DNA of 9,664 bases from DASTYU01 sp035764655 (GCA_035764655.1 DASTYU010000209.1:1-9664); one strand, 5' to 3'; positions 1 through 7,242 are shown, counted from the first letter of the stretch. The notes: generated from the sequence alone by a model not told the origin. Translations and numbers: made by a program.

Positions 1-215
1 CCAACTTCAAGCTCTACAACTCATATATTCAGGGCGCGAATGGAAGTGACACCGCGCCGTGCGGTCAGGATCCGGGGACTCCGCACGTTTCAGGTGGAAG
101 TGGGTTCGTTGGGTGCATCAAAGGCTGGTTCACTTCCTACATTACGGAAGGGCCGGTTGACCTCAACGGAGAAATCACGCCGGGCGAATCGATCGGCATC
201 CAACTGATCAAGTAG
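1..215 (+). CDS. TadG-like pilus locus protein, C-terminal fragment (5' end outside window)
   Basis: An open frame enters from the left edge (first full codon at base 3) and ends at TAG 213-215, giving the last 70 residues of a protein. The fragment is rich in Gly, Ser and Thr, has two cysteines and no membrane segment, as expected of the exported part of an envelope protein. Its end, with GCIKGWF followed by SYITEGPVD and GIQLIK, resembles in layout the C-terminal region of the TadG-like protein at 1941-2912 (VITGYFVSPV). I therefore infer a second TadG-like protein of the same Tad pilus locus. A rho-independent terminator follows 33 bases after the stop, so it ends its own transcription unit. 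No catalytic motif is visible. The reading frame is convincing; the family call rests on weak resemblance and position. Confidence 0.55.
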   Translation, partial: NFKLYNSYIQGANGSDTAPCGQDPGTPHVSGGSGFVGCIKGWFTSYITEGPVDLNGEITPGESIGIQLIK

Positions 216-247
216 ATCCCCGGTCGGACTAAGACAGAACGGGCAAG

Positions 248-280
248 ACGCCGCGCCGAAAGGCGCGGCGTTTCTGTTTG
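248..280 (+). terminator. Rho-independent terminator after the TadG-like fragment
   Basis: A perfect 10-bp stem (248-257 with 262-271, core CGCCGCGCC/GGCGCGGCG) closes on a GAAA tetraloop and runs into TTTCTGTTT. This is a textbook intrinsic terminator. It separates the upstream TadG-like gene from the TadE operon that starts about 130 bases later. Confidence 0.88.
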
Positions 281-410
281 GGCTGACCATCGAGTCCCGC
301 CCTCTACCCCCTTCGGGCTATGCATCCGCGCACCGATTCAAGGGAGCGTGTAAGTCATCGCGCCGAGCATGCGCGACGGCACTCATGCCCAACCCATATC
401 GGTGACCCTG

Positions 411-1430
411 ATGAACCTCTTCGGACTCGTCGCTCGACTCCGGCGCCGGCCGCGCTCGCGCGGTCAGAGCGTGGTCGAGTTCGCGCTCATCCTGCCTCTC
501 CTCCTGATCTTCCTCGCGACTGTCCTGGACCTCGGGCGGATCTACTACGCCAACATCTCGCTCCTAAACGCAGCGCGCGAGGGTGCGTTCCAGGCGTCGA
601 AGACGCCCGATTCGTACCAGGCAGGTCAGCCCTGCAACACGAACACGAACCTGATCGTGTGTCGCATCCAGCTCGAGTCGAAGGGCTCGATGGTCGAGAT
701 CGCGGCCGCCGACATCGCAGTGTCGTGCAGCAAGAGCGGCTGTCCCCTCGAGTCGAGTAGCACGGTCACGGTCAGGGTCGACGGGCAATTCCAGCTGATC
801 ACGCCGATCCTCGGCTTCATCTTTGGCGGCCAGACGATCGACATGCAGTCGTCGGCCACGCAGCAGATCGAGTTCTACCCGGACGATGGCGTCGCAACCG
901 CCCCACCGGCGCCGGTTGCGGCCTTCACCGCCAGCGACACAACCGGAGAGGCCCCGTTCGCAATCTCCTTCGATGGCACGGGATCGACCGGTACTCCGGA
1001 GGACTACATCTGGGACTTCGGTGACGGCCAGTACGCCAGCCACGAAGCGCAGGTCACCCACACGTACACCGAGCCGGGCACCTACGTCGTCACCCTCCGA
1101 ATCATCAACCTCAAGGGTGACGACGCGGCCACGATGACGATCCAGATCACCGCGCCAGAAGGGACCCCAGTCCCGACGCCCACCCCCACTGGCACGCCCA
1201 CGCCGACGCCGACGCCAACGCCGGCTTGTCAGAACCCGCCGAACGTGATTGGCAAGAACCATACCCAGGCTGAGAGCCAGCTTGCCGGTGCCGGCTGGGC
1301 CTACGTGTCCTACGGGGACCTGATCTCCGGACCGTCGAACAAGATCCAGGCTCAGAGCCCGGACCACACGCTGTGCGTGACGAAGAGCACGACAACGATC
1401 ACGTTGCACTACAACGCGAGCGGCGGGTGA
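411..1430 (+). CDS. TadE-like pseudopilin fused to PKD and PASTA-like domains
   Basis: The 339-residue product is a predicted envelope component of a Tad/Flp-type pilus. Residues 18-58 match the TadE-like domain: RGQSVVEF, a hydrophobic helix (about 24-42), then AAREGA. The G18-QSVV-E23-F24 pattern fits the G/xxxxEF prepilin-peptidase site known from TadE/TadF pseudopilins. Residues 168-247 form a PKD domain with WDFGDG (201-206), HTY and PGTYVVTL. A Thr-Pro linker (251-271) leads to a PASTA-like domain (274-336) with PPNVIG, AESQLAGAG and QSP. Cys273 and Cys322 flank that domain and could pair. Start 411 has GGTGA five bases upstream; an in-frame ATG at 369 would add 14 residues and lacks a better site. 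It is the first gene of a three-gene operon, and the next gene begins almost directly after it. Its first half is paralogous to that next gene. PKD and PASTA domains imply binding to surface or wall polymers, which is inference. Confidence 0.85.
   Translation: MNLFGLVARLRRRPRSRGQSVVEFALILPLLLIFLATVLDLGRIYYANISLLNAAREGAFQASKTPDSYQAGQPCNTNTNLIVCRIQLESKGSMVEIAAADIAVSCSKSGCPLESSSTVTVRVDGQFQLITPILGFIFGGQTIDMQSSATQQIEFYPDDGVATAPPAPVAAFTASDTTGEAPFAISFDGTGSTGTPEDYIWDFGDGQYASHEAQVTHTYTEPGTYVVTLRIINLKGDDAATMTIQITAPEGTPVPTPTPTGTPTPTPTPTPACQNPPNVIGKNHTQAESQLAGAGWAYVSYGDLISGPSNKIQAQSPDHTLCVTKSTTTITLHYNASGG
1161..1223 (+). repeat. Thr-Pro coding microrepeat (linker)
   Basis: Short tandem repeats of an ACGCC(N) type encode alternating Thr-Pro (residues 251-271 of the TadE-PKD-PASTA protein). 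Such linkers are extended and rigid and often sit between folded extracellular domains. The repetitive DNA could vary in copy number between strains. Confidence 0.75.
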
Positions 1431-1440
1431 GGTGGCAGTC

Positions 1441-1926
1441 ATGAGAACCTTGCCTTTCGCCCGTCGCCCGCACCAAGCTCGGAGCCGCGGTCAGTCCCTG
1501 GTCGAGTTTTCGCTCGTCCTGATCCCCTTCGTGTTCCTGATCATGGGCATCTTCGATCTGGGCCGCGGCATCTACATGATGAACGGCACAGCCCAGGCCG
1601 CCCGCGAGATTGGCCGCGTGGCGAGCGTCCACTCAGGGTGCCTGCCCGACTCGCCACCCACCTGCGACATGGGGATGAGCACCCAGATCGACGACGTCGT
1701 CGCCACACAGCGCCGGATGCTGCCCGGCATGTCGATCAACACGACCAGCGACATCGTGTGCGTGGACATCAGCGACGTGGTCAAACCGATTGACAAGGAC
1801 TGTCAGTGGGGCACCGACTACGTCCGCGTCCGGGTCCAGTCGAGCTTCACGCCGATCACACCGCTTCTGAGCATTTTCGGCAGCCACACCTTCGAGTCGT
1901 ACAGCCGGGTGAGGTACTACCCGTGA
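1441..1926 (+). CDS. TadE-like pseudopilin
   Basis: A 161-residue TadE-family protein, a minor pseudopilin of Tad pilus machinery. After a basic N-terminus, RGQSLVEF (16-23) carries G17 and E22 in the G/xxxxEF arrangement recognised by Tad prepilin peptidases. A hydrophobic helix (about 24-40) and AAREIGRVAS follow, as is usual for the family. The periplasmic part has four cysteines (67, 75, 107, 121), possibly disulfide-bonded, and ends with FTPITPLLSIF, which parallels FQLITPILGFIF in the preceding gene. It looks like the same core without the PKD/PASTA extension. ATG 1441 is chosen because GAGGTGG (1429-1435) lies five bases upstream; an in-frame GTG at 1432 would add three residues but lies within that site. 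The gene follows its neighbour by ten bases and is followed by the TadG-like gene after 14, so the three are probably co-transcribed. Confidence 0.87.
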   Translation: MRTLPFARRPHQARSRGQSLVEFSLVLIPFVFLIMGIFDLGRGIYMMNGTAQAAREIGRVASVHSGCLPDSPPTCDMGMSTQIDDVVATQRRMLPGMSINTTSDIVCVDISDVVKPIDKDCQWGTDYVRVRVQSSFTPITPLLSIFGSHTFESYSRVRYYP

Positions 1927-1928
1927 GC

Positions 1929-1934
1929 AAGGAG
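1929..1934 (+). promoter_or_regulatory. Ribosome binding site deciding the TadG-like start
   Basis: AAGGAG lies six bases before ATG 1941. The frame is open back to 1806, but that region overlaps the TadE-like gene out of frame, so this site fixes the start at 1941. Confidence 0.8.
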
Positions 1935-1940
1935 CATCCA

Positions 1941-2912
1941 ATGGACCACCGTACCCCGGAAGGTCGCCAGCGGGGCCAGGTGATGGTTCTGTTCCTGCTC
2001 GGCCTCGTCGCCATCATCGGCATGGTCGGCCTGGTGCTTGACGGGGGCAGCGTCTTTGCCCAGCGGCGCGATCAGCAGACCGCCGCCGACCTCGCGGCGA
2101 TGGCCGGTGCGGCCGCGTACCTCAACTCTTACGGCACCGAGGCGGAACGGGTGGCCTACGCGGAAGGCGTCGCGACCTCCGTCGCGAACGCCAACGGGTA
2201 CGTCGAGGGCACGAACGGCGTGGACATCGCGTTTGCGATGCACACAGGTGCGTTCTTCAGTGACGCCGTCGTCAACCTGGGCAAGCCGCATGCCAACAAC
2301 TTCGCCGCGATCCTCGGGATGCCAACCTGGGACGTCGGGGTGACCGCGACCGCACGCGCGAGCTGGCAGGCGAACGGCGCCCGCGGGCCGATGCCCCTGA
2401 TGTTCAACGCCGAGGCGTTCCCAGGCGCGCTGTGCAACGACGCCGTCGAAACGTGCACGCCGACCGTTTTCCAGATGCCCCCGCCGGGCAGCGAGGACGT
2501 GCCCCAGGACGGGACGTCCTTCAACTGGACGGTCTTCTGCACTGCCGGCGGCAGCGAATGCAACATCGACTCGGATACGTCATCGGACCTGATCAATGGG
2601 TCAGGGGCAAACACCGTCGTCTATCTCGACGACACGATCGCGCCCCTGAACGCAGGCACGCACACGACCCTGTTCGGACCGAGCGACCTGGAGCAGAAGG
2701 TCGGTTTGATGTTCCCGGTGCCCATCGTCACCGACGACGGTGACGCGGTCGGCTGGGGCTACTTCAAGCTGATCTCGGTGGAAGGGGCGCCCGAGAAGGT
2801 GATCACCGGTTACTTCGTATCGCCAGTCAATGGCGAAGAGCTTGTTGTCAATGGCGGCCACAAGGCAGCCACCCTGTTCACCGGCGGCTACTCGGTTCGT
2901 CTCGCGAACTAG
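1941..2912 (+). CDS. TadG-like Tad pilus assembly protein
   Basis: A 323-residue protein with one N-terminal membrane helix (about 14-34) and a large exported region. Residues 11-62 match the Tad/TadG-like N-terminal domain (PF13400 type): RGQ, a hydrophobic stretch, LVLDGG, then RRDQQTAADLAAMAGAAA. Where the TadE proteins have Glu in GQSxVEF, this protein has Leu (GQVMVLF), so it is probably not cleaved as a prepilin; this agrees with TadG-type proteins. Cysteines 165, 172, 200 and 207 may form disulfides outside the membrane. The C-terminal part is unlike any domain I can name, though its end resembles the fragment at 1-215. It is last in the operon and a strong hairpin follows. In studied systems TadE, TadF and TadG have accessory roles in Flp pilus assembly; its exact role here is not shown by the sequence. 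Confidence 0.87.
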   Translation: MDHRTPEGRQRGQVMVLFLLGLVAIIGMVGLVLDGGSVFAQRRDQQTAADLAAMAGAAAYLNSYGTEAERVAYAEGVATSVANANGYVEGTNGVDIAFAMHTGAFFSDAVVNLGKPHANNFAAILGMPTWDVGVTATARASWQANGARGPMPLMFNAEAFPGALCNDAVETCTPTVFQMPPPGSEDVPQDGTSFNWTVFCTAGGSECNIDSDTSSDLINGSGANTVVYLDDTIAPLNAGTHTTLFGPSDLEQKVGLMFPVPIVTDDGDAVGWGYFKLISVEGAPEKVITGYFVSPVNGEELVVNGGHKAATLFTGGYSVRLAN

Positions 2913-2929
2913 CTTCCTCCCCGCGTGAC

Positions 2930-2966
2930 GCGGCGAGCCCCGGCCCTCGGGTTCGGGGCTCGTCGC
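2930..2966. terminator. GC-rich hairpin between convergent genes (likely terminator)
   Basis: A 13-bp stem (2930-2942 with 2954-2966, one G-T pair) with an 11-base loop lies between the stops of the TadG-like gene and the convergent lipoprotein gene. There is only a weak T stretch (TGTT) on the + side and none on the - side. It probably ends transcription from the + strand operon, and may serve both directions. Confidence 0.6.
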
Positions 2967-2975
2967 TGTTCGGGC

Positions 2976-3356
2976 TCAGCGAATCCCGGTGTCGTACTGG
3001 AGATCGACGGTCTCGACGCCGTCGCCGACCTCGACTTCGACAGCCGTCGGATTTCCCATCAGCCCTTCGACCGGCGCCCCCTCCACCGCGTACTGGCCCG
3101 GCGGGAGCACGACCTCGTAGCTGCCGTCGTCCGCCGTTCGTGCCGTGGCGACCTCGGAACCATCTGCTCCACGGACGATCACGAGGGCTCCTGCCACGGG
3201 ACGCAGCGCGCAGGCCGGATCGTCTGGGCGCTCAACGGGGCAAACCGGACCGGCCAGGGCCCTGCCCGCGATCCCCGAACCGGAAGCCATGGGCGTTGGC
3301 GAACCGCCGCCACAGGCGATCGCGCTGAGCGCGATCACGACCAGCAGGTAGCGCAT
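2976..3356 (-). CDS. Small lipoprotein with carboxypeptidase-regulatory-like beta domain
   Basis: A 126-residue predicted lipoprotein. MRYLLVVIALSAIAC is a short signal peptide with a lipobox-like end and Cys15 as the likely lipidated residue, followed by a GGGSPTP linker. Residues 29-121 look like a prealbumin-like, carboxypeptidase-regulatory-type beta-sandwich: GIAGRALAGPVCPV, RPVAGALVIVRGADG, TADDGSYEVVLPPGQY, then VEVGDGVETVDL. The product ends in DTGIR. I recognise this as a recurring small secreted family in high-GC Chloroflexota and Actinomycetota, without known function. Cys39 and Cys49 may pair. ATG 3356 is chosen because it starts right at the signal peptide; an in-frame GTG at 3380 would add eight residues and neither has a clear ribosome binding site. 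It is divergent from the HAD hydrolase gene, with 61 bases between starts, and convergent with the pilus operon. Confidence 0.8.
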   Translation of the reverse strand: MRYLLVVIALSAIACGGGSPTPMASGSGIAGRALAGPVCPVERPDDPACALRPVAGALVIVRGADGSEVATARTADDGSYEVVLPPGQYAVEGAPVEGLMGNPTAVEVEVGDGVETVDLQYDTGIR

Positions 3357-3417
3357 GCTGGTCAGACGGTTCTGCGACACGGTTCGTTCCGAGCGCGTGA
3401 GGCTTCATCATGCGGCC

Positions 3418-4128
3418 ATGAACGGATCGATCGACTACGCCGGCTTCGAGGCCGTCACCTTCGACTGCTACGGGACGCTCATCGACTGGGAGACCGGGCT
3501 GACCGAGGCATTCCGGCCCGTGTTCCGCGCCCGCGGCGCGACCTTCGATGCCGAGGCCGTCCTCGAGCGGTTCGGGGTCCACGAGGCCGCCGTCGAAGCG
3601 GGCCCCTACCGCCGCTACCGTGACGTGCTGGCGACCGCGCTGCGCGGCGTCTCCACGGACTTCGGGATCGAACCGACCGCCGACGAGATCGAGACGTTCG
3701 CCGCGTCGGTCGGCGACTGGCCGGCGTTCCCCGACACCGCGCAGGCGCTCGCCCGCCTCAGCGGCCGCTTCCGCCTCGGGATCATCACGAACTGCGACGA
3801 CGACCTGTTCGACGCCTCGCGCCCCAGGCTCGGCGTCCCGTTCGAGTGGGTGATCACCGCCCAGCAGGTCGGCGCGTACAAGCCGGACGTGCGCAACTTC
3901 GAGACGGCGTTCGAGAGGATCGGCCTTCCGCGCGAGCGCATCCTGCACGTCGCCCAGAGCCTCTTCCACGACCACGCGCCGGCACAGCGCCTGGGCATGA
4001 CCAGCGTGTGGATCGATCGCCGCGGCGACCGGGCCGGGTCGGGAGCCACCCCTCCGTCCGAGGCAACGCCCAATGCGACGTTCCCGGACATGGCATCGTT
4101 CGCCGCGGTTGCCACGGCCACGGCCTGA
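3418..4128 (+). CDS. HAD-superfamily hydrolase, haloacid dehalogenase type II-like
   Basis: A 236-residue soluble HAD hydrolase. Motif I is FDCYGTL with nucleophile Asp16; Tyr at +2 instead of a second Asp is typical of the L-2-haloacid dehalogenase branch rather than of phosphatases. Motif II is IITNCDD (Thr124, Asn125), motif III is Lys155 in AYKPD, and motif IV is HVAQSLFHDHAPAQ with His184-Asp185. The helical cap lies between motifs I and II. These proteins hydrolyse carbon-halogen or phosphoester bonds through an aspartyl ester; the real substrate cannot be read from the sequence. The frame is open from 3355, but ATG 3418 gives the usual family N-terminus close to motif I; no strong ribosome binding site is present. 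The C-terminal 35 residues (Gly, Ala, Pro, Thr rich) look like a loose tail. Confidence 0.86.
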   Translation: MNGSIDYAGFEAVTFDCYGTLIDWETGLTEAFRPVFRARGATFDAEAVLERFGVHEAAVEAGPYRRYRDVLATALRGVSTDFGIEPTADEIETFAASVGDWPAFPDTAQALARLSGRFRLGIITNCDDDLFDASRPRLGVPFEWVITAQQVGAYKPDVRNFETAFERIGLPRERILHVAQSLFHDHAPAQRLGMTSVWIDRRGDRAGSGATPPSEATPNATFPDMASFAAVATATA

Positions 4129-4224
4129 GGTCCAACAGCCCGACCGTTTGGGGCGCTTCGGCAGAGGCGCCGCTCCGCCAGGACGCCGACGATCTCCTCG
4201 GGCGTCCCGGATGGGAGGCAAGAC

Positions 4225-4629
4225 ATGCTTCGCTACGGCATCGCGCTGGTCCTGCTGGCGCATGGCATCGGCCACAGCATGGGCATCATCCAGGCGCTGC
4301 GGGTGGCGACGATCAATCCCGAGTGGCACGGCGATTCGTGGCTGCTAACCGGCGTCGGCGGGTCGACCCTGACCAACGTCGTGGGCATCGTCCTGTGGTC
4401 CGCCGCGCTCGCCGGCTTCGTCCTCGCGGCCGGCGTCGTCGTCGGCTGGCTGCCCGTTGAGTGGTGGCAGCCGCTGGCCGTCGGCGCGAGCCTGTGCTCG
4501 CTCGCGGGCATCCTGCTCTTCCCGGCGGCCTTTCCGATCATGAGCACGATCGGCGCCCTCATCGTCGACCTGATCGTGCTCGGCGCGGTGCTCCTGGCGG
4601 AATGGTCGCCGAGCGACCTTGCTGCCTGA
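4225..4629 (+). CDS. Small integral membrane protein, function unknown
   Basis: A 134-residue, very hydrophobic protein with about four membrane helices: roughly 4-22, 49-74, 80-104 and 106-126. The first helix contains AHGIGHSMG (two His in an HGxGH pattern), which could bind a metal or haem, but this is speculation. The stretch between helices 1 and 2 (about 27-48) is polar and includes NPEWHGDSW. No family that I can name is evident. The start is well supported by GGGAGG (4213-4218) six bases before the ATG. It lies 96 bases after the HAD gene and 57 before the phosphodiesterase gene, on the same strand, and might be transcribed with either. Confidence 0.78.
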   Translation: MLRYGIALVLLAHGIGHSMGIIQALRVATINPEWHGDSWLLTGVGGSTLTNVVGIVLWSAALAGFVLAAGVVVGWLPVEWWQPLAVGASLCSLAGILLFPAAFPIMSTIGALIVDLIVLGAVLLAEWSPSDLAA

Positions 4630-4686
4630 CGCTACGCTGGTGCGCGGAGCACGAGGAGGACGGTTGAGGGGAGCGGTGATCCGGAG

Positions 4687-5670
4687 TTGACCGGGCCGAT
4701 CGTCATCGGCCATCGCGGCGCGCCCGGCTATCGGCCGGAGCACACCCTTGCCAGCTACGCGCTGGCCATCGAACAGGGCGCCGATTTCATCGAACCCGAT
4801 CTCGTCTCGACCGCTGACCGGGTGCTCGTGGCCCGCCACGAGAACGAGATCGGGGGCACGACCGATGTCGCGACGCATCCCGAGTTCGCGGCGAGGCGCA
4901 CCACCAAGGTCATCGGCGCGGTCCCCATCACGGGCTGGTTCGTCGAGGACTTCACGCTCCAGGAGCTGCGCACGCTACGTGTCCGGGAGCGAATTCCGCA
5001 GCTGCGGCCGGCAAACGCCGCTTGGGACGGCCAGTTCGAGATCCCGACACTCGACGAGGTCATCGATCTCGCCGAAGCCGAGGGTGCGAAGCGTGGACGC
5101 CGGGTCGGGATCTATCCCGAGACGAAGTACCCGGGTTACTTCGAGGGCCTTGGCCTGGCCCTGGAGGAGCGCCTCGTGGCGACGCTCCACGGCCGTGGAT
5201 ACCGCGGTCCCGACGACGGGGCGTTCGTCCAGTCGTTCGATCCGGCAAACCTGCAGAAGCTGGCGCGGATGACGAGGCTGCCACTGGTGCAGCTGATCGC
5301 GGCCGGCGAACGGACGCTCGAGCGGCTGACGCCGAGCAGCCTCGGCATGGTTGCCGGCTACGCCGCCGGTATCGGTCCGAGCAAGGACCTCGTCATCCCC
5401 CGCGACCCGGCCGGCGGCTTGCGCGAGCCGACGCCGCTCGTCGAGCAGGCGCACGAGGCCGGGCTCCTCGTCCACGCCTGGACGTTCCGCGCCGAGAACG
5501 CGTTCCTGCCGCAGAACCTGCAGATCGGCGATCCGGGTGATGACGGGCATTTCGGCCGGATCGGCGACTGGGCCACGGAGCTCGTCGCCTTCTTCGAGGC
5601 CGGGGTCGACGGTGTCTTCGCCGATCAGCCCGACCTGGCGGTCGAAGCGCGGGCGCGCGCCTCGAGGTAG
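4687..5670 (+). CDS. Glycerophosphodiester phosphodiesterase family protein
   Basis: A 327-residue GDPD-family TIM-barrel enzyme, expected to hydrolyse glycerophosphodiesters to glycerol 3-phosphate and an alcohol. Visible landmarks are GHRGAPGYRPEHT with catalytic His9 and Arg10, EPDL with metal ligands Glu36 and Asp38, ARHEN with the second catalytic His51, YPETK with Glu145 and Lys147, VQSFDP (181-186), VHAWTFR (262-268) and the closing GVDGVFADQPD. The length resembles periplasmic GlpQ-type enzymes, yet no signal peptide is seen, so it is probably cytoplasmic unless the start is wrong. TTG 4687 is chosen because no ATG or GTG lies upstream in this frame nearby, the conserved barrel strand begins at residue 4, and GGTGAT sits six bases before it. 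Its last 46 bases overlap the 3' end of the sigma factor gene on the other strand. Confidence 0.9.
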   Translation: MTGPIVIGHRGAPGYRPEHTLASYALAIEQGADFIEPDLVSTADRVLVARHENEIGGTTDVATHPEFAARRTTKVIGAVPITGWFVEDFTLQELRTLRVRERIPQLRPANAAWDGQFEIPTLDEVIDLAEAEGAKRGRRVGIYPETKYPGYFEGLGLALEERLVATLHGRGYRGPDDGAFVQSFDPANLQKLARMTRLPLVQLIAAGERTLERLTPSSLGMVAGYAAGIGPSKDLVIPRDPAGGLREPTPLVEQAHEAGLLVHAWTFRAENAFLPQNLQIGDPGDDGHFGRIGDWATELVAFFEAGVDGVFADQPDLAVEARARASR

Positions 5671-6869
5671 CGCCGTTCGGGGATGCTCGACGTGAGCGTG
5701 GCGGCGCGACGGTACGCGGCGGCGGCCGCGTCCGGCCGGCCGGCCTGCTCGAGAAGGTGCGCTCGAACCGCCTCGACCCGGTGATGACCCGCGAGAGCCG
5801 GGTCGTCTTCCACCTGCGCAAGCTCGGCGAGCCCGGTTTCGGGGCCGCGGACCATGGCCACGGCAACGATCCGGTTGAGCGTCACCATCGACCCGGGCGC
5901 CACCTTCGCCAGCAATTCGTAGAGGCCCAGGATCTGCCGCCAGTCCGTCGCCTCCGCCGATGGCGCCTCGTCGTGGACGGCCGCGATGGCCGCCTGCAAC
6001 TGGTACGGGCCGATCGGCGCGGAGGCGAGCGACGCGCTGACCAGTCCAACCCCCTCGTCGATGGCGCGGCGGTCCCAGCGGCTCCGGTCCTGCTCGGCCA
6101 GCGGGATCAGCGAGCCATCGGCGGCGACGCGGGCCGTGCGGCGCGCGTCCGTCAGCAACATGAGTGCCAGCAAGCCGGCCACTTCGCCGTCGTCGGGGAG
6201 CAGTGACCGAAGCTGTCGCGTGAGCCGGATCGCCTCTGAACTGAGTTCGACGCGTTGAAGCGCCGGCCCTGAGCTGGCGGTGTAGCCCTCGTTGAAGATG
6301 AGGTACAGCACGTTGAGCACGGCGCCCAGACGCTCCCCGCGCTCCTCGGCGGGCGGCATGCGGAATTCGGCCCCGCTCTCGCGGATGCGCTGCTTCGCGC
6401 GGCTGATGCGCTGGGCCACCGTCGCCTCGGGCACGAGGAAGGCCCGCGCGATTTCCGCCGTCGTCAGCCCACCGACCGCGCGCAGCGTAAGCGCCACCTG
6501 GGAGGGTGACGTGAGGGACGGGTGACAGCACAGGAAAAGGAGCGCGAGGGAATCGTCGGCGGTGGGCCCGGGATCGATCTCCCGCTCGTCGATCGCCAGC
6601 GCAGCCTCTTCCCGCCGCCGGCGTGCGGCCTCGTTCCGCCAGCGCTCGATCAGCCGCCGCGATGCGACGGTCACGAGCCAGCCCTTCGGGTTGTCGGGGA
6701 CGCCGCTGGCCGGCCACGCCAGTGCCGCCTCGACGAGGGCGTCCTGGACCGCGTCCTCGCAGGCATCGAAGTCGCGATTGCGCCTGACCATGATGCCGAG
6801 GACCTGCGGCGCCAGGTCGCGCAGCAGGCCCTCGATCACAGCCGTGTTCGACACGGGCGGCGCGGTCAC
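5625..6869 (-). CDS. ECF sigma factor with C-terminal extension, ECF42 type
   Basis: A 414-residue RNA polymerase sigma factor. Region 2 (about 15-80) includes FDACEDAVQDALVEA and NPKGWLVTVASRRLIERWR; region 4 (about 105-165) has the helix-turn-helix GGLTTAEIARAFLVPEATVAQRISRAK. A long C-terminal extension (about 175-405, DUF6596-like then TPR-like helices) holds LNVLYLIFNEGYTASSG, LLALMLLTDARRTAR, GPYQLQAAIAAVH and RAAAL-like repeats. ECF42 sigma factors have this build, sit next to DGPF/YCII genes, lack an anti-sigma partner and use the extension for control; I rely on memory for this. Start GTG 6869 shares GTGA with the stop of the upstream YCII gene, implying translational coupling. The frame stays open to 7253, but that part lies over the YCII gene. 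The 3' end overlaps the phosphodiesterase gene by 46 bases. Confidence 0.92.
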   Translation of the reverse strand: MTAPPVSNTAVIEGLLRDLAPQVLGIMVRRNRDFDACEDAVQDALVEAALAWPASGVPDNPKGWLVTVASRRLIERWRNEAARRRREEAALAIDEREIDPGPTADDSLALLFLCCHPSLTSPSQVALTLRAVGGLTTAEIARAFLVPEATVAQRISRAKQRIRESGAEFRMPPAEERGERLGAVLNVLYLIFNEGYTASSGPALQRVELSSEAIRLTRQLRSLLPDDGEVAGLLALMLLTDARRTARVAADGSLIPLAEQDRSRWDRRAIDEGVGLVSASLASAPIGPYQLQAAIAAVHDEAPSAEATDWRQILGLYELLAKVAPGSMVTLNRIVAVAMVRGPETGLAELAQVEDDPALAGHHRVEAVRAHLLEQAGRPDAAAAAYRRAATLTSSIPERRYLEARARASTARSG

Positions 6870-7237
6870 ATCTCGAGCGCGCTGTAGGTCAGGATCGGCC
6901 GAACCTCGACGCCGCCGATGGCCGCCTCGGGGATCCGCCCGGCGATCTCGATGGCGCGCTCGCGCGACGCCACGTCGACCAGGTAGAACCCCGCGAGGTG
7001 CTCCTTGGTCTCGACGTACGGTCCGTCCCCGGCGACGGTCCGGCCCTCGGTCACGGAGACGCGCGAGGCCGACGCCGGGCTTTCCAGCGCCTCGGCGACG
7101 ATCAGCTCCCCGCTGGCAGCGAGGTCGTTGTTGAGGGCGGCGTAGAGGGCAAGTCCCTCGGCCTTCTGCTCCTCGCTGAAGCTCTCCCAGAGCTGTCGCG
7201 CCTCGGGGTTGTGGTAAATCAGCAACAGGTACTTCAC
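6866..7237 (-). CDS. YCII-related DGPF-domain protein
   Basis: A 123-residue member of the DGPF branch of the YCII-related family, a small dimeric alpha-beta fold. It starts KYLLLIYHNPEA and carries VAGDGPYVETKEHLAGFYLVD (68-88) in pieces matching the family signature; the usual DGPF is DGPY (71-74) here. The end, GGVEVRPI, is also typical. Family function is not well established: some relatives act on small molecules, and the DGPF members are mostly known as partners of ECF sigma factors. GTG 7237 is supported by an excellent AAGGAGG five bases upstream. It is the first gene of a two-gene operon with the sigma factor and overlaps it by four bases. A palindromic promoter candidate lies at 7275-7315. 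It may be a target as well as a neighbour of the sigma factor. Confidence 0.92.
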   Translation of the reverse strand: MKYLLLIYHNPEARQLWESFSEEQKAEGLALYAALNNDLAASGELIVAEALESPASASRVSVTEGRTVAGDGPYVETKEHLAGFYLVDVASRERAIEIAGRIPEAAIGGVEVRPILTYSALEM

Positions 7238-7242
7238 GCCTG

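Noticed and set aside
1161..1223. Possible CRISPR or satellite array
   Set aside because: The short ACGCC-type repeats are in frame and encode a Thr-Pro linker; there are no spacers.
564..1442. 292-residue open frame on the - strand opposite the TadE-PKD-PASTA gene
   Set aside because: It is an Arg, Val and Asp rich shadow of a gene with clear domains on the + strand.
2925..3623. 232-residue + strand frame across the lipoprotein and HAD starts
   Set aside because: It overlaps the lipoprotein, which has a signal peptide and lipobox, and the HAD N-terminus; its composition is Arg-rich and without motifs.
3232..4329. Long 365-residue open frame on the - strand opposite the HAD hydrolase gene
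   Set aside because: It is very rich in Arg, Gly and Asp, shows no domain and covers a gene with all four HAD motifs. It is a shadow caused by high GC.
4975..6717. 580-residue open frame on the - strand
   Set aside because: It lies in another frame over both the phosphodiesterase and the sigma factor genes, is dominated by Arg, Ala and Gly and has no recognisable domain.
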